Source of the DNA: Neodiprion pinetum
Taxonomy: Eukaryota > Arthropoda > Insecta > Hymenoptera > Diprionidae
Direction of reading: 5' to 3'
Assembly (NCBI RefSeq): GCF_021155775.2
Contig: NC_060236.1
Span: forward strand, 22,520,238 to 22,584,237
Length of the DNA: 64,000 nt
Position numbers and translations under genes: made by a program
The notes under the pieces: model-generated
What the model was told of the DNA's origin: nothing
Databases searched by the model: none
What the model saw: only the letters and a program-made list of their open reading frames with translations
Shown here: piece by piece, positions 34,201 to 47,963 of the stretch
Numbering within the stretch: the stretch's first letter is position 1
Layout of the letters: each line of letters starts with the position of its first letter

Positions 34201-37200
34201 AATTTGGAAACAAACATTTACACGCGTGTTCAGCGGCGACTCAAATATGAAATCGTTCATGTGACGAGTAACGTGCGTAAAGCAAAAAAAAAAAACATAG
34301 CGTGGGACGGCGGATGTCTGATCAGGGATATGAGCGACTCACCAGTTACGAGGGGTTTCCGACTCTGCGGTGGTGGTGGCGGTGGCATTTGTTGTCTATT
34401 CGACGAACTCGGCGAGGAACCACCCTGAAGACTTCCGCATGTACTGCTTCGACTTCGCAAGGTCTGGGGCGAGTCTCCTGGTCCGCCACTTCCACCCCCG
34501 GCGTAAGACGGTGGCCTGCTACGCGATTTTTTCTCTGGTGTCGAACATCCGTTCTATGGCAAAGTATCAGCCACGTGTTAGATTCAAAGTAATATCAATT
34601 CGATTTTGTGTTTTGAATTGCGTTGTCATACTCTGCGTTTCAACGTACTCTGTCTTCGATGATCGTATCGTCGTCAGAAAAATCGGTTGAGCCCTCGTCA
34701 TGCGACAAGTTCCAGTCGATGTTCACATTATCAAACAACGTTTTTTGCCTCTGAAGAGCATGGCTAAGCTAAAACATAGAAATAAAAGGTCGTTATTTCA
34801 ACTTCATTGTCGCACATTCGACAGATTTTTCGCGATCCAGAATCATGTCGTATTGTAATATTCCGAACATTGAATTCTCGTAAAAGTACAAGGTATGCAT
34901 TACCAGTTCTTTACACGTGTGATGCCCCATCTCCTGTGCAATATCAAGCGGTGTTTTTTCTTGCTTGTTCCTCAGCATCGGATCAGCTCCAGCCCTGAGA
35001 AGGAGCTTCATCGCCTCGGCTCTGTCGTGTCTTGCGGATAAGTGGAGCGCCGATTCACCCTCAGTTGTAGTTCTGTCGATGCTGCCGGCGTGCATATTTT
35101 GAACAAGAAAATCGACTAGGTGCAGGCTGTTTCCCATTTCACGTAGTATCGCCAGGTGGAGTGCCGTCTCGCCGATATCCTGGATCCAGATGAAACGAAA
35201 AACAGATTAATATACAATAGCAATGCAGAAATATATGCCTACTAATCCTGATATGTCATATCTGCATGAATCAAATCAACGCACCGAAGTAGGGAGCGGT
35301 GCCGATAGATCCACATTTTCAGCAAATACTTGGAGTAACTGTTGTAGGTCCCTGTTGTTCACGGCATGTTCCAAGTCCGACAGAAGATCACGTTCGTCGG
35401 CGCATGTGCTCATAACGTATCTCTTCTCGACATACTTGGCGCGTATGAATTCGTACCTCTCCTCCCTACAATAGGACGCAAAAAGATGGTATCGAGATCC
35501 ATGGATTTAGGGAAGAGTACGTCACCTGCAATACTTACATTGTCGAGGTTGGAGTGGGTTTCAGATTGTGATGCAGTGTAGCTTCCATTACTTCGTTGAA
35601 CGACTGGTTCGTCATGTGACGTGCAAGCAACAGCTGCGCCGTCCCGATGTTGTCGAGAGTCAACGATTGTATCCGCGATATATGAACACCGAGATCCCTG
35701 TGAATACCGCTACATTCGATGCAGACGATTATCCCGAAATTTGTTGACAACCACGTAGCATCTGTAACGAATACGACGTCAATATAATTGGGCAAAGCTA
35801 TGACATTGGCCAATGATCGAGGAGGAAATGATCACTTCTAACTACCGTTCTGAGAGGAACAATCGCAACAATGGTCGTTCCCTGGTAGTCGAGTGACACA
35901 TCTAATAACGGCCTGTTGAAGTTCAACCAAGCTGGGGTTTCCTTGGCCCGCCTCAGCTTTGCCGCTAGCGTCAAAAGCTCTGAGCAGGGCTCGTTCTTTG
36001 CAGTTCACCAACACCGACATCCAGGCCCGCTGATCTGCCTCATCCTCAGCTTGGAAATGATACGTCCGGTTGTCTGCACAGAGTTGACGCAATGTTAGAT
36101 ACGTTCCGTGGCCTATAAGGAATACGAAGAATAGCTCACAGCTTATCAGATCAAATCCCCGCTTGTCGTCGGGAACAAGTTTTATTTGGCACGTTAGCAA
36201 GTTGACTCTAGTTGGCGGTTTGTTTTCATCTGCGTGACATATGTCGAGGAAACCCTCTGCTTGCACGGCACACCGACGTTTCTGCCATACTCGACGCATC
36301 TTTCCCTCGCTTTTTTTCAGCAAGTGACCTGACCGCGTAACGCCGTGCTGCTTGTCACCCTGGAGCTGGTGCAGCGAATAGCCTACACTCGCGTTCACGT
36401 TCATCTGCAATACAAATACAAGTCATTGGATTAGTAAGTTTCATGATAGGCAATAAAAAATACGTGCATCGTTAGCTTTCTTACCTCTTTGTCACAGCCG
36501 GAATTTCGCAGTAAACTTCTGAGCTCGGTTAATCGCTTCCGTTCCTCGTCTTGAGTCTGTCTGATCTTCTGTAATTTAACGCTGAGATCCGCTACGTAAG
36601 AACCGAAATGTTCTATTGTCTTCAGGCCGTCTTGAAAGTAACTGCAAGTAAATGTAAAGTATCACGAATAAATCGTAACAACGGTGGTGTGCAAATGCCG
36701 CGACTGTCTTCTTTTACTTACTTCGTTTGAGCGTGATAATACTCTACTAAGTGCTGAAGCAGCTCGATCCCTTTCTTAGTTTTTATCTCGTTGACTTTGA
36801 TGAGGTACTGAAAGCGCCAAAGGACATTTGTAAGATACCGTGTTGAAAGTTATATCGACGTTCGTCAACGAATGATCAATCGAAGTGTTCCTATATACTA
36901 ACAATAGGTCTAACAATAAGACGACCGGAGTAAAAGGTTCGAACCTCGCACATCTGGAGCTGAAACATTCGTCGTTCCTTCTCCATTTCATCGGCGATTT
37001 CCGCCGGCGTCACTTCAGTCCGTATAAGTCCGGCCTCTTTGGCATGCTGCTTCTTTTCTTTCTCAATCTTGGCATATTTCGCCTCGTAGTCTTTCCACGC
37101 TTTCTCAAATGGGCGTTTCAAGTCCCCCTTGACACCTCGGAGGTCACCCTTCAGTACCGAGTCCAGTGGGAACATCACGATATTGTTTATATTCTGCATC

Positions 37201-40200
37201 TACGGAGATATGAAAATCAAGATAATGTTTCCGTTATGACTTCTAAACTTGAACTTGGAGAAATTTGGCAAGATTGCATTTCCGCAAATATATATATTTG
37301 TTTAATGTTTTTTCAATTTTTTTTCAGTAATCTGTACATATGTACCAAGGTCTTCATCAGCGCGCTGAGTTCCTTGGTGACTACAGCGAACTTAAGAAAG
37401 GCAGCGCCGATATCCGGTTCCTGTTCTTTCAATGCCGCGTCCCCAAGTTTCTCCAGTGCCCGACCGAGGTACACCTCGTTGTCTACGTGAGCTGAAAAAA
37501 AAAAAATGGGAAGCGAGCGCGTGCAATTATACGATGTATTGTTATAGGTTTGCCAAATATTGAAATACAGCCATGTAGCAGCACTGGTTCTGACTAGTTA
37601 TATCAAAATTAAGAATTGTTCACAGTTCGTGTTATAAACGAGAGCAAGAGCAATATCTGCACATGTGGGTAAAAAATGGCGATGTAAACTATCGCTTAGC
37701 TTGATAATAACAATGATAACATTTGATCAGTCATTTGTCCATATAGAGTAATTCTGGATGAGATGGCCATAGGTAGGAGATGGCCGACAGTACAGTTTCT
37801 TACGTACTTTACTGTATTGGACTATCTCACCCCAAATTACCCTATACGAAATTCAGGAGGAGGGTTAAACAGGATAGCTACTAAATCTCCATTACGAAAT
37901 TCGATGACTTATCGAGCTTTTCCAAACAGTAATTTTATAATTTTCCCTGACCAATTCGAATAAATTCGTTATAGCAAATTGGTAAAAATATACGTATGTT
38001 CCATATAAATTTTTTTTTTGTATGAAGGTACGAACTGTCACATGGGTTACACGGACTCATCTAGCCGATGCGCACAATCGTTTGTAAGGTAGTATTTAGG
38101 AATATTTAAAGTTTGAAGAGAATCTTCCGCCGCTGGTGAAAAAATTTGTATTCGATTTAATTGATCAAAAGCTTTAAAAAATGGTGGGACGTATGCGTAT
38201 GAAAAAAAAAAATATAACAAATGATTGCTTGACTTCCCGCAAAAACACCTGACATTTCCCTGACTATTCCATAATTTCCAAATTTCATGACAAGTGGCCA
38301 CCCTGGTTAAAGCTGCGGAGCTCGAAAATAAGGAATCTTAGAGGGCATTGCGGCCTGCAGCAACGGAGAGTTTTCCCTGCCTGCCATCGTTGCAGCGGTA
38401 CCGCGGCGGTGTTGCAGGCGCCGGGAAAATCGATCTGTCTGTCGAGTTCGGCGCACATACACATATACATGCATAGCTGGATACATAACATATACATATG
38501 CTAGGAGGCACGGTACATGCCCTGAATCTATTTCCCGCATCCCCCGCATCGGAGTGCCTATATCCCAACGATTCTCCATTTCCTTCCTGCATAAAGGCAG
38601 CTCTTAAGGCAGTTATGAGGTAGACTCCGTGAAAATGTTGTTTTTGAAACGCATGCACAATTTTCGCGTTCTATTGACCCATTGAGCGGGACTAAAGTGA
38701 CCATTTTCAAACCGGGAGGCAAAAAAAAAAAAAATTAAAATAATGACGACCGCTACGCCGAGCAGCGGGCGTTGTCATTTTTTTTTGTCCGCTTATGCTC
38801 ACCTTCGAGTCGTACTGAAATCTCCACACTAGGTTTAAAAAAGCCCGCTTTACGCTCTGGGTACACAATATACTATTATTTTCAACTCGACCATAATGTT
38901 CACTTTGTTGACCTGAAAAGCGGGACGAAAGTAACATATTATTCCCTCTTTACTTTTTTCCCTCACCTCAGGGAAAAAGTAGTACTTTTATCCCACATTT
39001 GCAGAAAATATGACCTCATTAATAATTTTTCAGTCTTCCTGGTTTTCTCTCCTTCTTTTCCATTTCGAACTGCATCTCTCTGTATTACTATAAACATTCA
39101 GTAATATTATAGTTTTCAAACTGATAGATCACACTTACATGTAAAAGGAAAATACGGGAATAAAGTCCTATATGTAAACACAGGAGTAAAAGCCGATTAT
39201 TTTCATGTTACATAATGTACTATTTAAACTGATTGTGAATCTTCTGTAACTTCTTGCCAACCAATTACCCAGTCATACCGCTGAGTACGCAGACTACGTG
39301 TGACGGCTGGCGCACCGCGCACGTGTCAACGAATTTCCGCTCAACAACCGGAAGCCTGGAAGCCGGAACTCTGCAGCCCCCGCATGTGTGCACAATCAGT
39401 GCGGGTGGTGCTATGGTATTTTAATTTCGTTGCACGGGTGTAAGTCACAGGCAGTGAACTGCAGGCTTTATACCCACCATCAATCACATATTCACATCAA
39501 CTTATTACAGGTAATTGTTAGTTAGAGGTAACGTTGTTTACGGCCCATAACTCCGCAAGTAGAAAATAAACAACACGTTGTATGAAAAATAACTGTTGCA
39601 TGCATAAAAATATAATCAAGAAAATAAAAGAAAAGAATCGATCTCGTGGCTACGATATTATTACATATCTGTGCATCCTTACCATTTCCCGAATTGTGTA
39701 TAGCCTTTATGGCCTTTTTCAGCTTCGTCAGACCATCTCTGTCAAAGTCCAATGTCTGTAATGGATAAGAAAAAGATTGCTTTAGTTGAAGCTTAATCAA
39801 AACCTTAGACAAAGATTCGCGTCCAACGCGTATCGTCGGCCTAGCATTCCGGAAGTCGGAAGAAAGCGAAGACTTCCTCGGTATGGGCGGTGAGCTCATA
39901 TCGCGGACATGCAGGGTTGGTTCAAGGTCACCGGTACGCGGGACAGAATTCCGCGTGAACGCATAACATTAACATCCTTGTTTCAACTTTTTTTAATTAT
40001 ATGTATATCTAGAGAAAAGTATGATCACCGTTGAGATTGCAAAAAAATAAAAATAAAAATAAAACAGAATTTAGCTTTACCTTCAGCATTAACATACTAT
40101 TATTATTATTGTTACTATTATTTGAAATTCTTTTTCATTAAAATTGTAAAATTTATGTTCATTGGATTAAACAGAACAATATATTTTAAGCGGAAAAAAT

Positions 40201-43200
40201 TCCTTAGAACAAATTAATTCATCTGGTTAAACTAAGCTACATATGATTTAATTCATATTTTTCTTAAAACATTGTTTAAAGTAATTTTATTTTTCAATGT
40301 AAGGCCATCATCAAATATCAATTAATTATATCGATTCAATATTCGATTTATAGGGAGAAAAATCAAATCCATTCGACCAGTTATAATTGTTTAAATAATC
40401 CTTGGCTGTTTAAGCCATCGCGGTTTTCGACTGCGAAAGCGGCGTGAAGCTTATATTATTATATGCTGACGCAATTACTAACTAGGCAAATAACCCTGTG
40501 ATGAATGTAATACAACATGTATATATACGTACATGTATAGGTATGCATGTCATTGATACGTAAATTACAGGCTCAAACAGAAAATTTCGAAATGTATCGT
40601 TATCATCGAGCTCTCAATAGATTACTATTATAATTATTAATATATCCTTTAACTCCAAAGATTGTCCTGATGTTTGCATACCACATATTGTTATACCGTT
40701 GACAAAAGTTTGCAAGAAAAAAATTTTTTCAACAATACGCCGCAAGACACTGCAGCAGCTACCGAACATACTGCATATTGCGAAAACGACCGAGTGCAGC
40801 AACGACTCGTATATTAGGGGTGGGTAATGAATGACCAAGTGAAATAATTCATATAATATTCTAATTTACGAGGGAAGGCTTAAGTGTGCGCTACACTATT
40901 GTCTAAATGGCATATACTATTAGTAAATATAGGCAAAATTACTCTATCGAATGATCGACCGAGCGGAAGAACGGACACGCAGGTAGGCGTGTAACTTATC
41001 GATTCCTCCCGACCGCGACCTTGCGTAACTTTTACATTCCGCAGTTACGCCCGCGGTATATATATATATGTGTGTGTGTGTGTATATGTATATATGTATA
41101 TACATATACATACATGACACTGTTATCATAGTTCTTATATCACCTTCGTCGCCATGCATCAACATCTGCAGGTCAAACAAGTCCCGTCGGGTGTGAGTTG
41201 GGTGCAAGCGACGTGTGTACAGATAGTAAGTAAGTGGAGGGTGAGAGGAAGGGGGCACGTAACAGCTGATTGTCAGCGGGAAGCAGACACAGCGGTTTAC
41301 ATCCGTTCTACCGCTTTATTCACCGCAGCCGCGGCACGCCGCGTATATCCGTAATCTAATTATAAACGAATACACGGAAAAATTTGTAAACATTATCGCT
41401 AAGTGATGAAAAATTTCAGCAGTTTCTGATAGTATACTAACAGGTTTTTAATATTCGAGAGTACTTAATTATAGTGCTATAATGAAAATTGAAGGTACAA
41501 TTCATTTCCGTAAAACATGTTTTACATAAATTATAAGTGTTTGGGGTCGCTGATTACAAATTTGAAATCAGATTTTGAAAATTTACTATGGCGGATGCGA
41601 TCAGCGACACCGAAAATCGTAGATTACTATCTTGTTACAAAAATTGACCTGGCATAATAATGTGTGACTCAGAGGGTTAACGTATCAAATTTTGCTAACC
41701 AGTTTCATATATTATAGCGAAGAAAGGTTTGATATACGAAAGGAAAAATGCAAACGGTTAAAATATATACCTCATAGCCGCCACGTCTGCATGACCCAGT
41801 TAAGAATGCCTACATATTGTTCTGTATTAACTATTTCGTGGTTTTAGGTACATGGCTAGCGGGCACGTAGGCGATGCAGGTGCGTCGGCATCGTCGGCTA
41901 ACGAGCGATTACTAATCACCGCTCTGACGAGCAACGGTTACTTTGATTTAACTAAATAAGTAAGATGAGGCTCTCTCGAGATTCTAATCTTACAACACTG
42001 AAATTGGAGCAACATTTAGACACGCAATCTGCTTGAAATCCTTTGTAACATGCGAAAACTTGCGCGGTTTGTACGTTAAAAAAAAAAAATGTAAAGTAAA
42101 GGGAAAAAATCTACGATACATCATCTCTTTCGTGGTTAGAAAGGCACGGGAAAATGGATGAGGGGTTCCACCGGAGGTTTAGCCCTCGGCACGTTCTTCG
42201 CCAATTACTTATGCCTGCCTATACGTACGTATGAATACCCAGCGAGACAGAAGAACTCGTTCGACCCGAAGGGCTGCTGCCGCTGCTTGGGGGGGGGATA
42301 GTCATATAGGAAAGAGGGAGAAGAGCTAACCGTTCAACGCAAGCACGGAGAATCTAACATCGAAGGGAGCCGCCCCGGCATTTCCTGCTAACAAAGATGA
42401 CATCATAGCACCCTTCTTAATACTGACAATAAATAGCAGAAGGCTATTACCGCGGTGTCTGCTTTAAAATCAGCACACGTGCGATTAGTTGTTATCACCA
42501 CACGTCGCTGGGTTCCGCACACCGTACAACCATGCCTCGCGATACCTGCTTTAACAGCAACCAAAAATATTGCAAACATACTCCGCCGTTTACATGTGTT
42601 GTTATTTCATTATTTGATAGATATCAAAGACAATTGAGAAAAGTCTCAGAGGTAGAATATCGTTGCATCGTATAGCTAGATGTGTATCTGGCAGTCGTGC
42701 CGTATCTACCCTTCCTCTCCCCCCTGCCGCTAACGTGCAACCGTGCATTTTACTTACCCTGCACACACATGCATGCAAGTACGGCCTTAATTCTCAACTG
42801 TCTCATGCACATGTTGTGGGCACGGATATCGATATCGTGGGTTGAGAATAACCTATGACGGATATGTACGTGAATACAGCAGTGACAGTGGGGGCGGGTA
42901 AATGCATCGGTGTGAAATAATGATGACCGTACCTACGTGATAGATATTTGCTAATGTATGTACTGCGCGAGCAGGCGAAGCAAAGCGACGAATGATTAAT
43001 GATCGTCCAACGAGTGGACTGGTAACGGATGTCAAGAGGAAGCGGCAGAGGACGAATTAAGATCGGTATAATCATGTGCGCATTTCGGTGTGTGTATGAG
43101 AATAAAGGCATACATCACGACGACGACAATAAAATTAGGAGGACAGATAAAAACGATGAGAACTTACTTCCTCCAGCGATGTGATGGTCTGCCTGCACTG

Positions 43201-43293
43201 AGGCATACGCGAGACGAAGGTGGAGGTGGTCGGGGAGTTGTAGTCCTCCTTGGTCTCCTCGACGAACTCGCCGACCGCAATGAGCCCTGGCAT
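31245..43293 (-). CDS. Asap: Asap: Arf GTPase-activating protein with BAR, PH, ANK and SH3 domains, 16 coding exons
   Basis: Minus-strand exons: 43293-43168, 39755-39683, 37491-37346, 37199-36945, 36807-36722, 36641-36485, 36404-36140, 36073-35846, 35761-35539, 35465-35285, 35179-34904, 34768-34649, 34553-34343, 34188-33868, 33575-33409 and 31490-31245. They join in frame to 1026 residues. Domains in order: BAR (about 1-240, with KGDLRGVKGDLKRPFEKAWKDY), PH (about 302-405, SGHLLKKSEGKMRRVWQKRRC), ArfGAP zinc finger (about 425-545, CCDC through CIEC, with the arginine finger in SGIHRDLG), ankyrin repeats (about 585-672), a proline-rich region (about 740-950, PPPPPPQSRKP) and a C-terminal SH3 (ALYDCEADNEDELSF). 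It speeds GTP hydrolysis on Arf at curved membranes and links this to actin. The first intron is 3.4 kb. Alternative exons in the proline-rich part are possible. Confidence 0.96.
32148..32250 (+). repeat. AAC-rich low-complexity sequence in an Asap intron
   Basis: About 100 bases of repeated AAC/ACA/AGC triplets. An AAG triplet run (about 32068-32087) lies a little upstream. Open frames through it give Asn-rich or Leu-rich translations without splice support. Confidence 0.75.
32588..33362. mobile_element. Foldback element E with internal tandem repeats, in the last Asap intron
   Basis: The ends are inverted: ATCAGAGTTGTGA on the left and TCACAACTCTGAT on the right, each followed inwards by GTAATGCATTA-type sequence. 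The right arm holds about four and a half tandem units of 40-42 bases (ACACATTACTTTTTTATTTGTAATGGATCACTCAT-like) from about 33060 to 33270. Inverted copies of the same unit lie in the left arm at about 32664-32720. No coding capacity. It lies in the intron between coding exons 33409-33575 and 31245-31490. Confidence 0.85.
39756..43167. other. First coding intron of Asap
   Basis: A 3.4-kb intron without recognised genes on either strand. It holds a TA/TG microsatellite (41056-41115) and several GC-richer patches (about 41150-41350, 42700-43050). These could include an alternative promoter, but nothing specific supports it. Confidence 0.6.
41056..41115. repeat. TA/TG microsatellite
   Basis: Alternating TA and TG dinucleotides with TATG/CATA interruptions, inside the first coding intron of Asap. 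Confidence 0.92.
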
Positions 43294-44502
43294 ATTTGGC
43301 GCGTGCGATGTCGTCGTCGCGACGCTTTACCAGGCCGGCGGCACCGAAACGGACACTCTTCGCGTCTGCGATTAGGAAAAATCCGAAAACACAGCCAACT
43401 ACGTTGACTCCACGACAGGTCGCGAAAGTCGAGAAACTGTCAGATCGTCACACGCACTGCTCACTTCACATACACTCACTGACGTCTCTGTATCGCGAAT
43501 CGGGCGGACAACTTAACCCCTGAATCTGATCGGGGCCGTTCATTTTCTTTCCTCAGCTGCGCGTCGTTCGGCAATGATTGCGCTTTCTATAGCCGCTCCC
43601 GTCTAAGGGCGAGCATGACACTTCGACTCACTTGCGAATCACCACCGACTCTACCGCGGACGCATCTTTTTCATCCAGGGCTCTATACATGCGCTGTCTG
43701 GGCAGCCCTGGACCTTATAGCGAGCGACAGCAACGATGCACGTACCTTGGGTTTATTGTTACTGATTCCTCCGCTCTTCGCTGCCGCAGTGCCGCCTACC
43801 ACCTCCAATCGGCAGCCATAACTGCCGCACTACTTTTACCCTACCCAGTGTTCCTTGCGCGAATTACTGTACCCAATCTTTTTCTAGATTGCCCTGCCAC
43901 CTACGGTGTTTCACGCGCGCAAATCCGACTCGGCCGGCAACAAGATTTCTACCTCTATCCCAAACTATGCCCGTATCGATGTGTCAGTTGACCATGCCGG
44001 TACTGCAGAATGCATGCACTGTTGAATTTTTCTGGCGCGCCAACTTCCACAAGATTGGCTCTGTTTATTGTAAATGGCATGTGGTCGGCCTGAAAAAATG
44101 GGATTCAAAGGAAAATAGGGGGATATTAGTCATCAAAAAATATGTCACAAATTGAGCCATTGATCTAATGTATCGATTTGTTTAATCTACATGTTAAGTT
44201 TTCAATCAAAATGTCTTTATTAAAAGTTATGTAGATTGGCGAGATTGTATTTACAGCTCGCATACTCAGAATTGAAATTTTTTACTTCCTACTAAATAAG
44301 TCAAGTTTGTAATGAACAAAAGAAATTATAAACAACTCCGAGAAGGAATAATTATTACCTGGAAAATAAAAATGTTGAATGATGTGACTAGACTCAATAC
44401 CATAAACATTTGCGCAGGTGTATCATGCAGATCTTTAAACGCATAGAGGGTAGACAGCGAATGATGGAATGTTTTTGACACATAGACAGCGTGCGTTTGC
44501 AG
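43294..44502. other. 5' flank and probable leader of Asap; 3' flank of Tmem43
   Basis: The first 250 bases or so upstream of the Asap start are GC-rich with many CG dinucleotides and probably contain its leader and start site. From about 44000 on, the DNA is AT-rich and likely includes the 3' untranslated region of Tmem43. No other gene is seen. Confidence 0.45.
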
Positions 44503-46304
44503 TCATAGTCTTCGATAGTTGTCTCGTTGTTGACCCCGATTTTCCGAGAAGATGGTTGAATAGAGAAATGGTACGACGGAAGCCAGCGCCAGACACAAGC
44601 CGACAATGGGTCTGTACCATACCCAGGCAAAACCAATGACCAATAAACTGATGGACATGGAGACAGATATGTTTACAGATTCAATAGCAATCACGCCGCA
44701 TAAAAATGTTGAATTCAAGACGAGCGTGCGTATTATGTTTGCCAAACATGTAGCAGCGAGAAACAGCACTAGCCAACCCAGACCTCTGCAAGTGATGAAA
44801 TCATGACTCAGTAAGTCGTAATTATCGTACCAGAGCGTTTATCATTTTCAGACAAATTTGCCAGTCCAACCTTATAGCCCAGGTGCGCCAATAGTTGTGC
44901 ACATGTTCTAGGTGAAACATCTGATCCACGGATATCACGTCCTTTCTTTGTATTAAGATTTCTTCGCCATGCGAGGTCGTATAGGGAACGATAGTTCCAT
45001 CTACCTGCATGCCGATAATTGAATAGATGTCATCGCCCTTGCCAGCGTACGAAAATTGTATTCTGATATCTCCGACCTGATTGATGATAATTAGAAAGGA
45101 TTAGTAGAAGTAGAAATAATGCAAGAGCTGTAATAACGGAAAGCAGTGATTTCAAACCTGAGGATTCCATAAGTCATTACTGTGATAGTAGAGGCCAGAG
45201 TGCAATTTGATGTCTCTACGCTCCGGCCTCTCATCGCTAGTAATCTCAACAAAGTGATTGAATTTCTTTTTTAACTCTTCACCAAGAGTCAAGGCTCCAA
45301 TCTTAACCTCATTGGCAATTTGTATCTGACTCCGCACAGGCATGATTTTGGGATTATGGTGACCAGTTCTGATATCGAATGAATCTGAATCCACAAGCTT
45401 GTCCTTCCATTCTGTCGTATAATAGTAGTGCTTTTCATCTTCGGTAACACCTCCAAAACTGCACAGGGTGAAATCGGACACAATGGAAATGAATCAGTTT
45501 ATTTCTAACTGGGTGAGAGAAGTTGTAGATTGTAGTAAAGTAAAAATTTCAAACCGTGAGAAAACAGTATGAAACGAAACAGATGAAGTACAATTCAAGA
45601 TTTACCTCACCTACGTTCCTCTTCAATTTCGATCCATTGATACATCTGTACCCTTCTCTTCAGCTTTACGCTGGCCATAACGATTCCATAATCAGGTTCA
45701 GTGAGCGGTTCAAGCACTCTCAGTGGTCCCGAAAAATGAACAAGTCTGTGCTGATGCTCAGGTAGCACATGGTTCACACTGGACAGCGGCACAATGTTAC
45801 GCAGCGCCTCATTCAGCGAATGTGCTGTTCTAACCGCACGGCCCTAAGGACAAGCAGCAAGGAGTAAACAGGGAATTGCATGTTCTCTGAAAGCAGACTG
45901 TTCCTATAACAAGCTAGGCCAATGGGGATTTCATAATTGCAAAGGTCTTTGGTACAGCCGTCGAACAATGTGCCAGTCAAAGTCTAGTGCAATACCTCGT
46001 TCCAAAATAGCAGGCACATCCCAGCTGCGAATAGAACTGACCCAATAATGGCGGTCAGCCAAGATTCCTTGAACTGTTCGGCAACGGTCATCGGTGTGTG
46101 AGTGGGTCCAGCTTGTTTGAAACCGGCCGATCTATCGCGGTATGCGTTATCAACATCGCCTCTACGAGGCTGCCCATTCTGAAACGAAATCCAAACAATG
46201 TGAAAATTAGGATTACGTTAGGTTAAGTTAGGTTAAATTCTACAGAGAATAAACAAGGTTGAGGCCGGTCGGATGACACGCGAACTTACGTTTGTCCGAT
46301 ACAT
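44503..46304 (-). CDS. Tmem43: TMEM43 (LUMA) homologue, 6 exons
   Basis: Minus-strand exons 46304-46290, 46178-45996, 45843-45611, 45458-45158, 45076-44871 and 44785-44503 join in frame to 406 residues, close to the usual 400. The first exon codes for only five residues (MYRTN). A membrane segment at about 46-64 (LTAIIGSVLFAAGMCLLFW) is followed by NEGRAV. A long luminal domain follows, then three or four membrane segments after residue 313 (GWLVLFLAATCLANIIRTL, SLLVIGFAWVWY, GLCLALASVVPFLYS). TMEM43 is an inner nuclear membrane/ER protein that binds lamins and emerin in vertebrates. Its start codon is about 815 bases from that of the divergent ZAD gene. Confidence 0.92.
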
Positions 46305-47119
46305 CCCACCTGTGACAACAATCACCATAAACTACGCCTGACTCGGCGTTTGTATTCACGTACAACAACACGGTGTTCATGTAATCTGGGACATTAACTT
46401 AAAAAAACATTCTCCAACAGGCGACTGCCGGATACTCTGGGTAAGCCCATCTGTACATGGAGGTAGCATCCCCATTTTCGCATGCGTGACCGTGTAAAGG
46501 AAATACCGGTATATTGTCTCTCTCGCTCTGCGCCGTGATTGGCTTAGCGTGCTTTCTCAACCAATCACGGGCGCAGGGCGACAGAGGTAGAGTTACTGGA
46601 CCCTGATTTTGACTTGTTTTTCACTTGACGGAAAATCTTCTCATGAGTGAAATACACGGTTGTACGTGAAATATAAATCAGACTCAGGCCCCATATTGCC
46701 CTTACCGTATAAGCTCGATGAGTAAACATAAAACGACGAGGGAACGACTGATGCCGCCACAAATCCTCAATTTCCTTAACAATTTCTGCAATTTTAGCAC
46801 AAAGCGGAAAGAAAATGAAAGGAAAATAGAAAAGCGAGGTTAAGGCTTACAATTCGGAAATACAAATGACAATGTCACTGAACTGGCCTGAACTGCGGTC
46901 GCCTCGTCACGAAACCTTTCACAGTCACGATAGTTGATAAATGTTCATGTACACGGAGGCGGAGATTTTTATTGCTCTGGAATTCTCTGATAACTTCTTC
47001 TGAGTCTTAGGGGTTAGAAATGGTAAGAATACAATCGAGCGGCGAAAAACTGACGCTTAATTTACAGCATATGTTAGGACGCTTGTCCCAATTTCGGCAT
47101 CGCTAATCCGTTTACTCGA
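46305..47119. promoter_or_regulatory. Shared upstream region of Tmem43 and the ZAD gene
   Basis: The two start codons face away from each other across 815 bases, so both promoters must lie here unless there are more distant leader exons. No TATA motif stands out at the expected distance on either side. GC-richer sequence around 46430-46600 is a plausible core. Confidence 0.45.
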
Positions 47120-47963
47120 ATGTTTTTCAAACAGTCACCTCCATTGTGCCGAGGCTGTGCCAAACAATTAGCTGTTGAGAACGCGGGATTCGATGTATTC
47201 GCTGAAGAGGCATCGTCAAGTCTCAGGGGAAACAACATCAGGACTGGCATCGAGCTAATCACTGGGATGGCTGTGAGTAATTGCTATAACACTGAGGCAA
47301 CGATTCACCAGAGTGCTTTAATAGAAACATGTGAAAAATATGAAGAACTAATCAGTACCTATGGTTAACTTTTTGGGGTCAGAAAATCGACATGCTAGCA
47401 CCAAAAGTCTGCATGAAACTTTTTCCAATAACTGTATGGTTGGCCTTCAATTTTTGATTCTAAAATGGGCTGACGATCGATCACAGGTTTCACATACTGA
47501 CGGACTCCCCAGAAGATTGTGCACAGAATGCAATGACAAGCTGGAAGCGTTCATGGCCTTTCGAACACAGCTGTTAACGTCTCTCAGACTTTTTCTAAGC
47601 TCTAGAGACAGTCGAGCTCCTACCGGAACCGAACATCCGTTGGAAATATCATTACCCGCGTTACCTGTGCCAATACTCAATCAAGAAGGAATCGGACTAT
47701 CTCATGTTAGGGAGAATACATATGTAACGTTAGAGTCAAATAGTTTTGTTAGGTATAGCAGTAGTCAGACAGAGCATTATGTGAAAGTGAAGAGAGCAAA
47801 TGTGGCCGAACGGGACGACGAATCCGAGATTGATGTGTGCTCAGGGGATGACGATGAAGTTCTCGAACTAGATTTTCAGAGCAAAAAGGATGAAATCTAT
47901 GAGATTGATAGTTCTGAGGAGTCAGACATACAAGTCTGTGACTACGAACCAAACAGGTTATGA
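47120..47963 (+). CDS. ZAD-domain protein without visible C2H2 fingers
   Basis: Exons 47120-47272 and 47487-47963 join in frame to 209 residues. The N-terminus is a zinc-finger-associated domain: the first Cys pair at residues 10 and 13 (LCRGC), the second at 63 and 66 (LCTEC). An LxxF-type helix follows (KLEAFMAFRTQLL), where ZADs dimerise. The rest is Ser-rich, then strongly acidic (EIDVCSGDDDEVLELDF), and ends at a stop with no C2H2 finger. Most ZAD proteins are zinc-finger transcription factors. A splice donor-like CAGGTTATG just before the stop leaves open that more exons exist, but I find no finger exons before the next gene. The start ATG is the only one upstream of the domain in this frame. 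Confidence 0.78.

Noticed and set aside
36930..36950. GGTTCGAACC, resembling a tRNA T-arm
   Set aside because: It spans the end of an Asap exon and its splice donor; no acceptor stem or anticodon arm fits around it.
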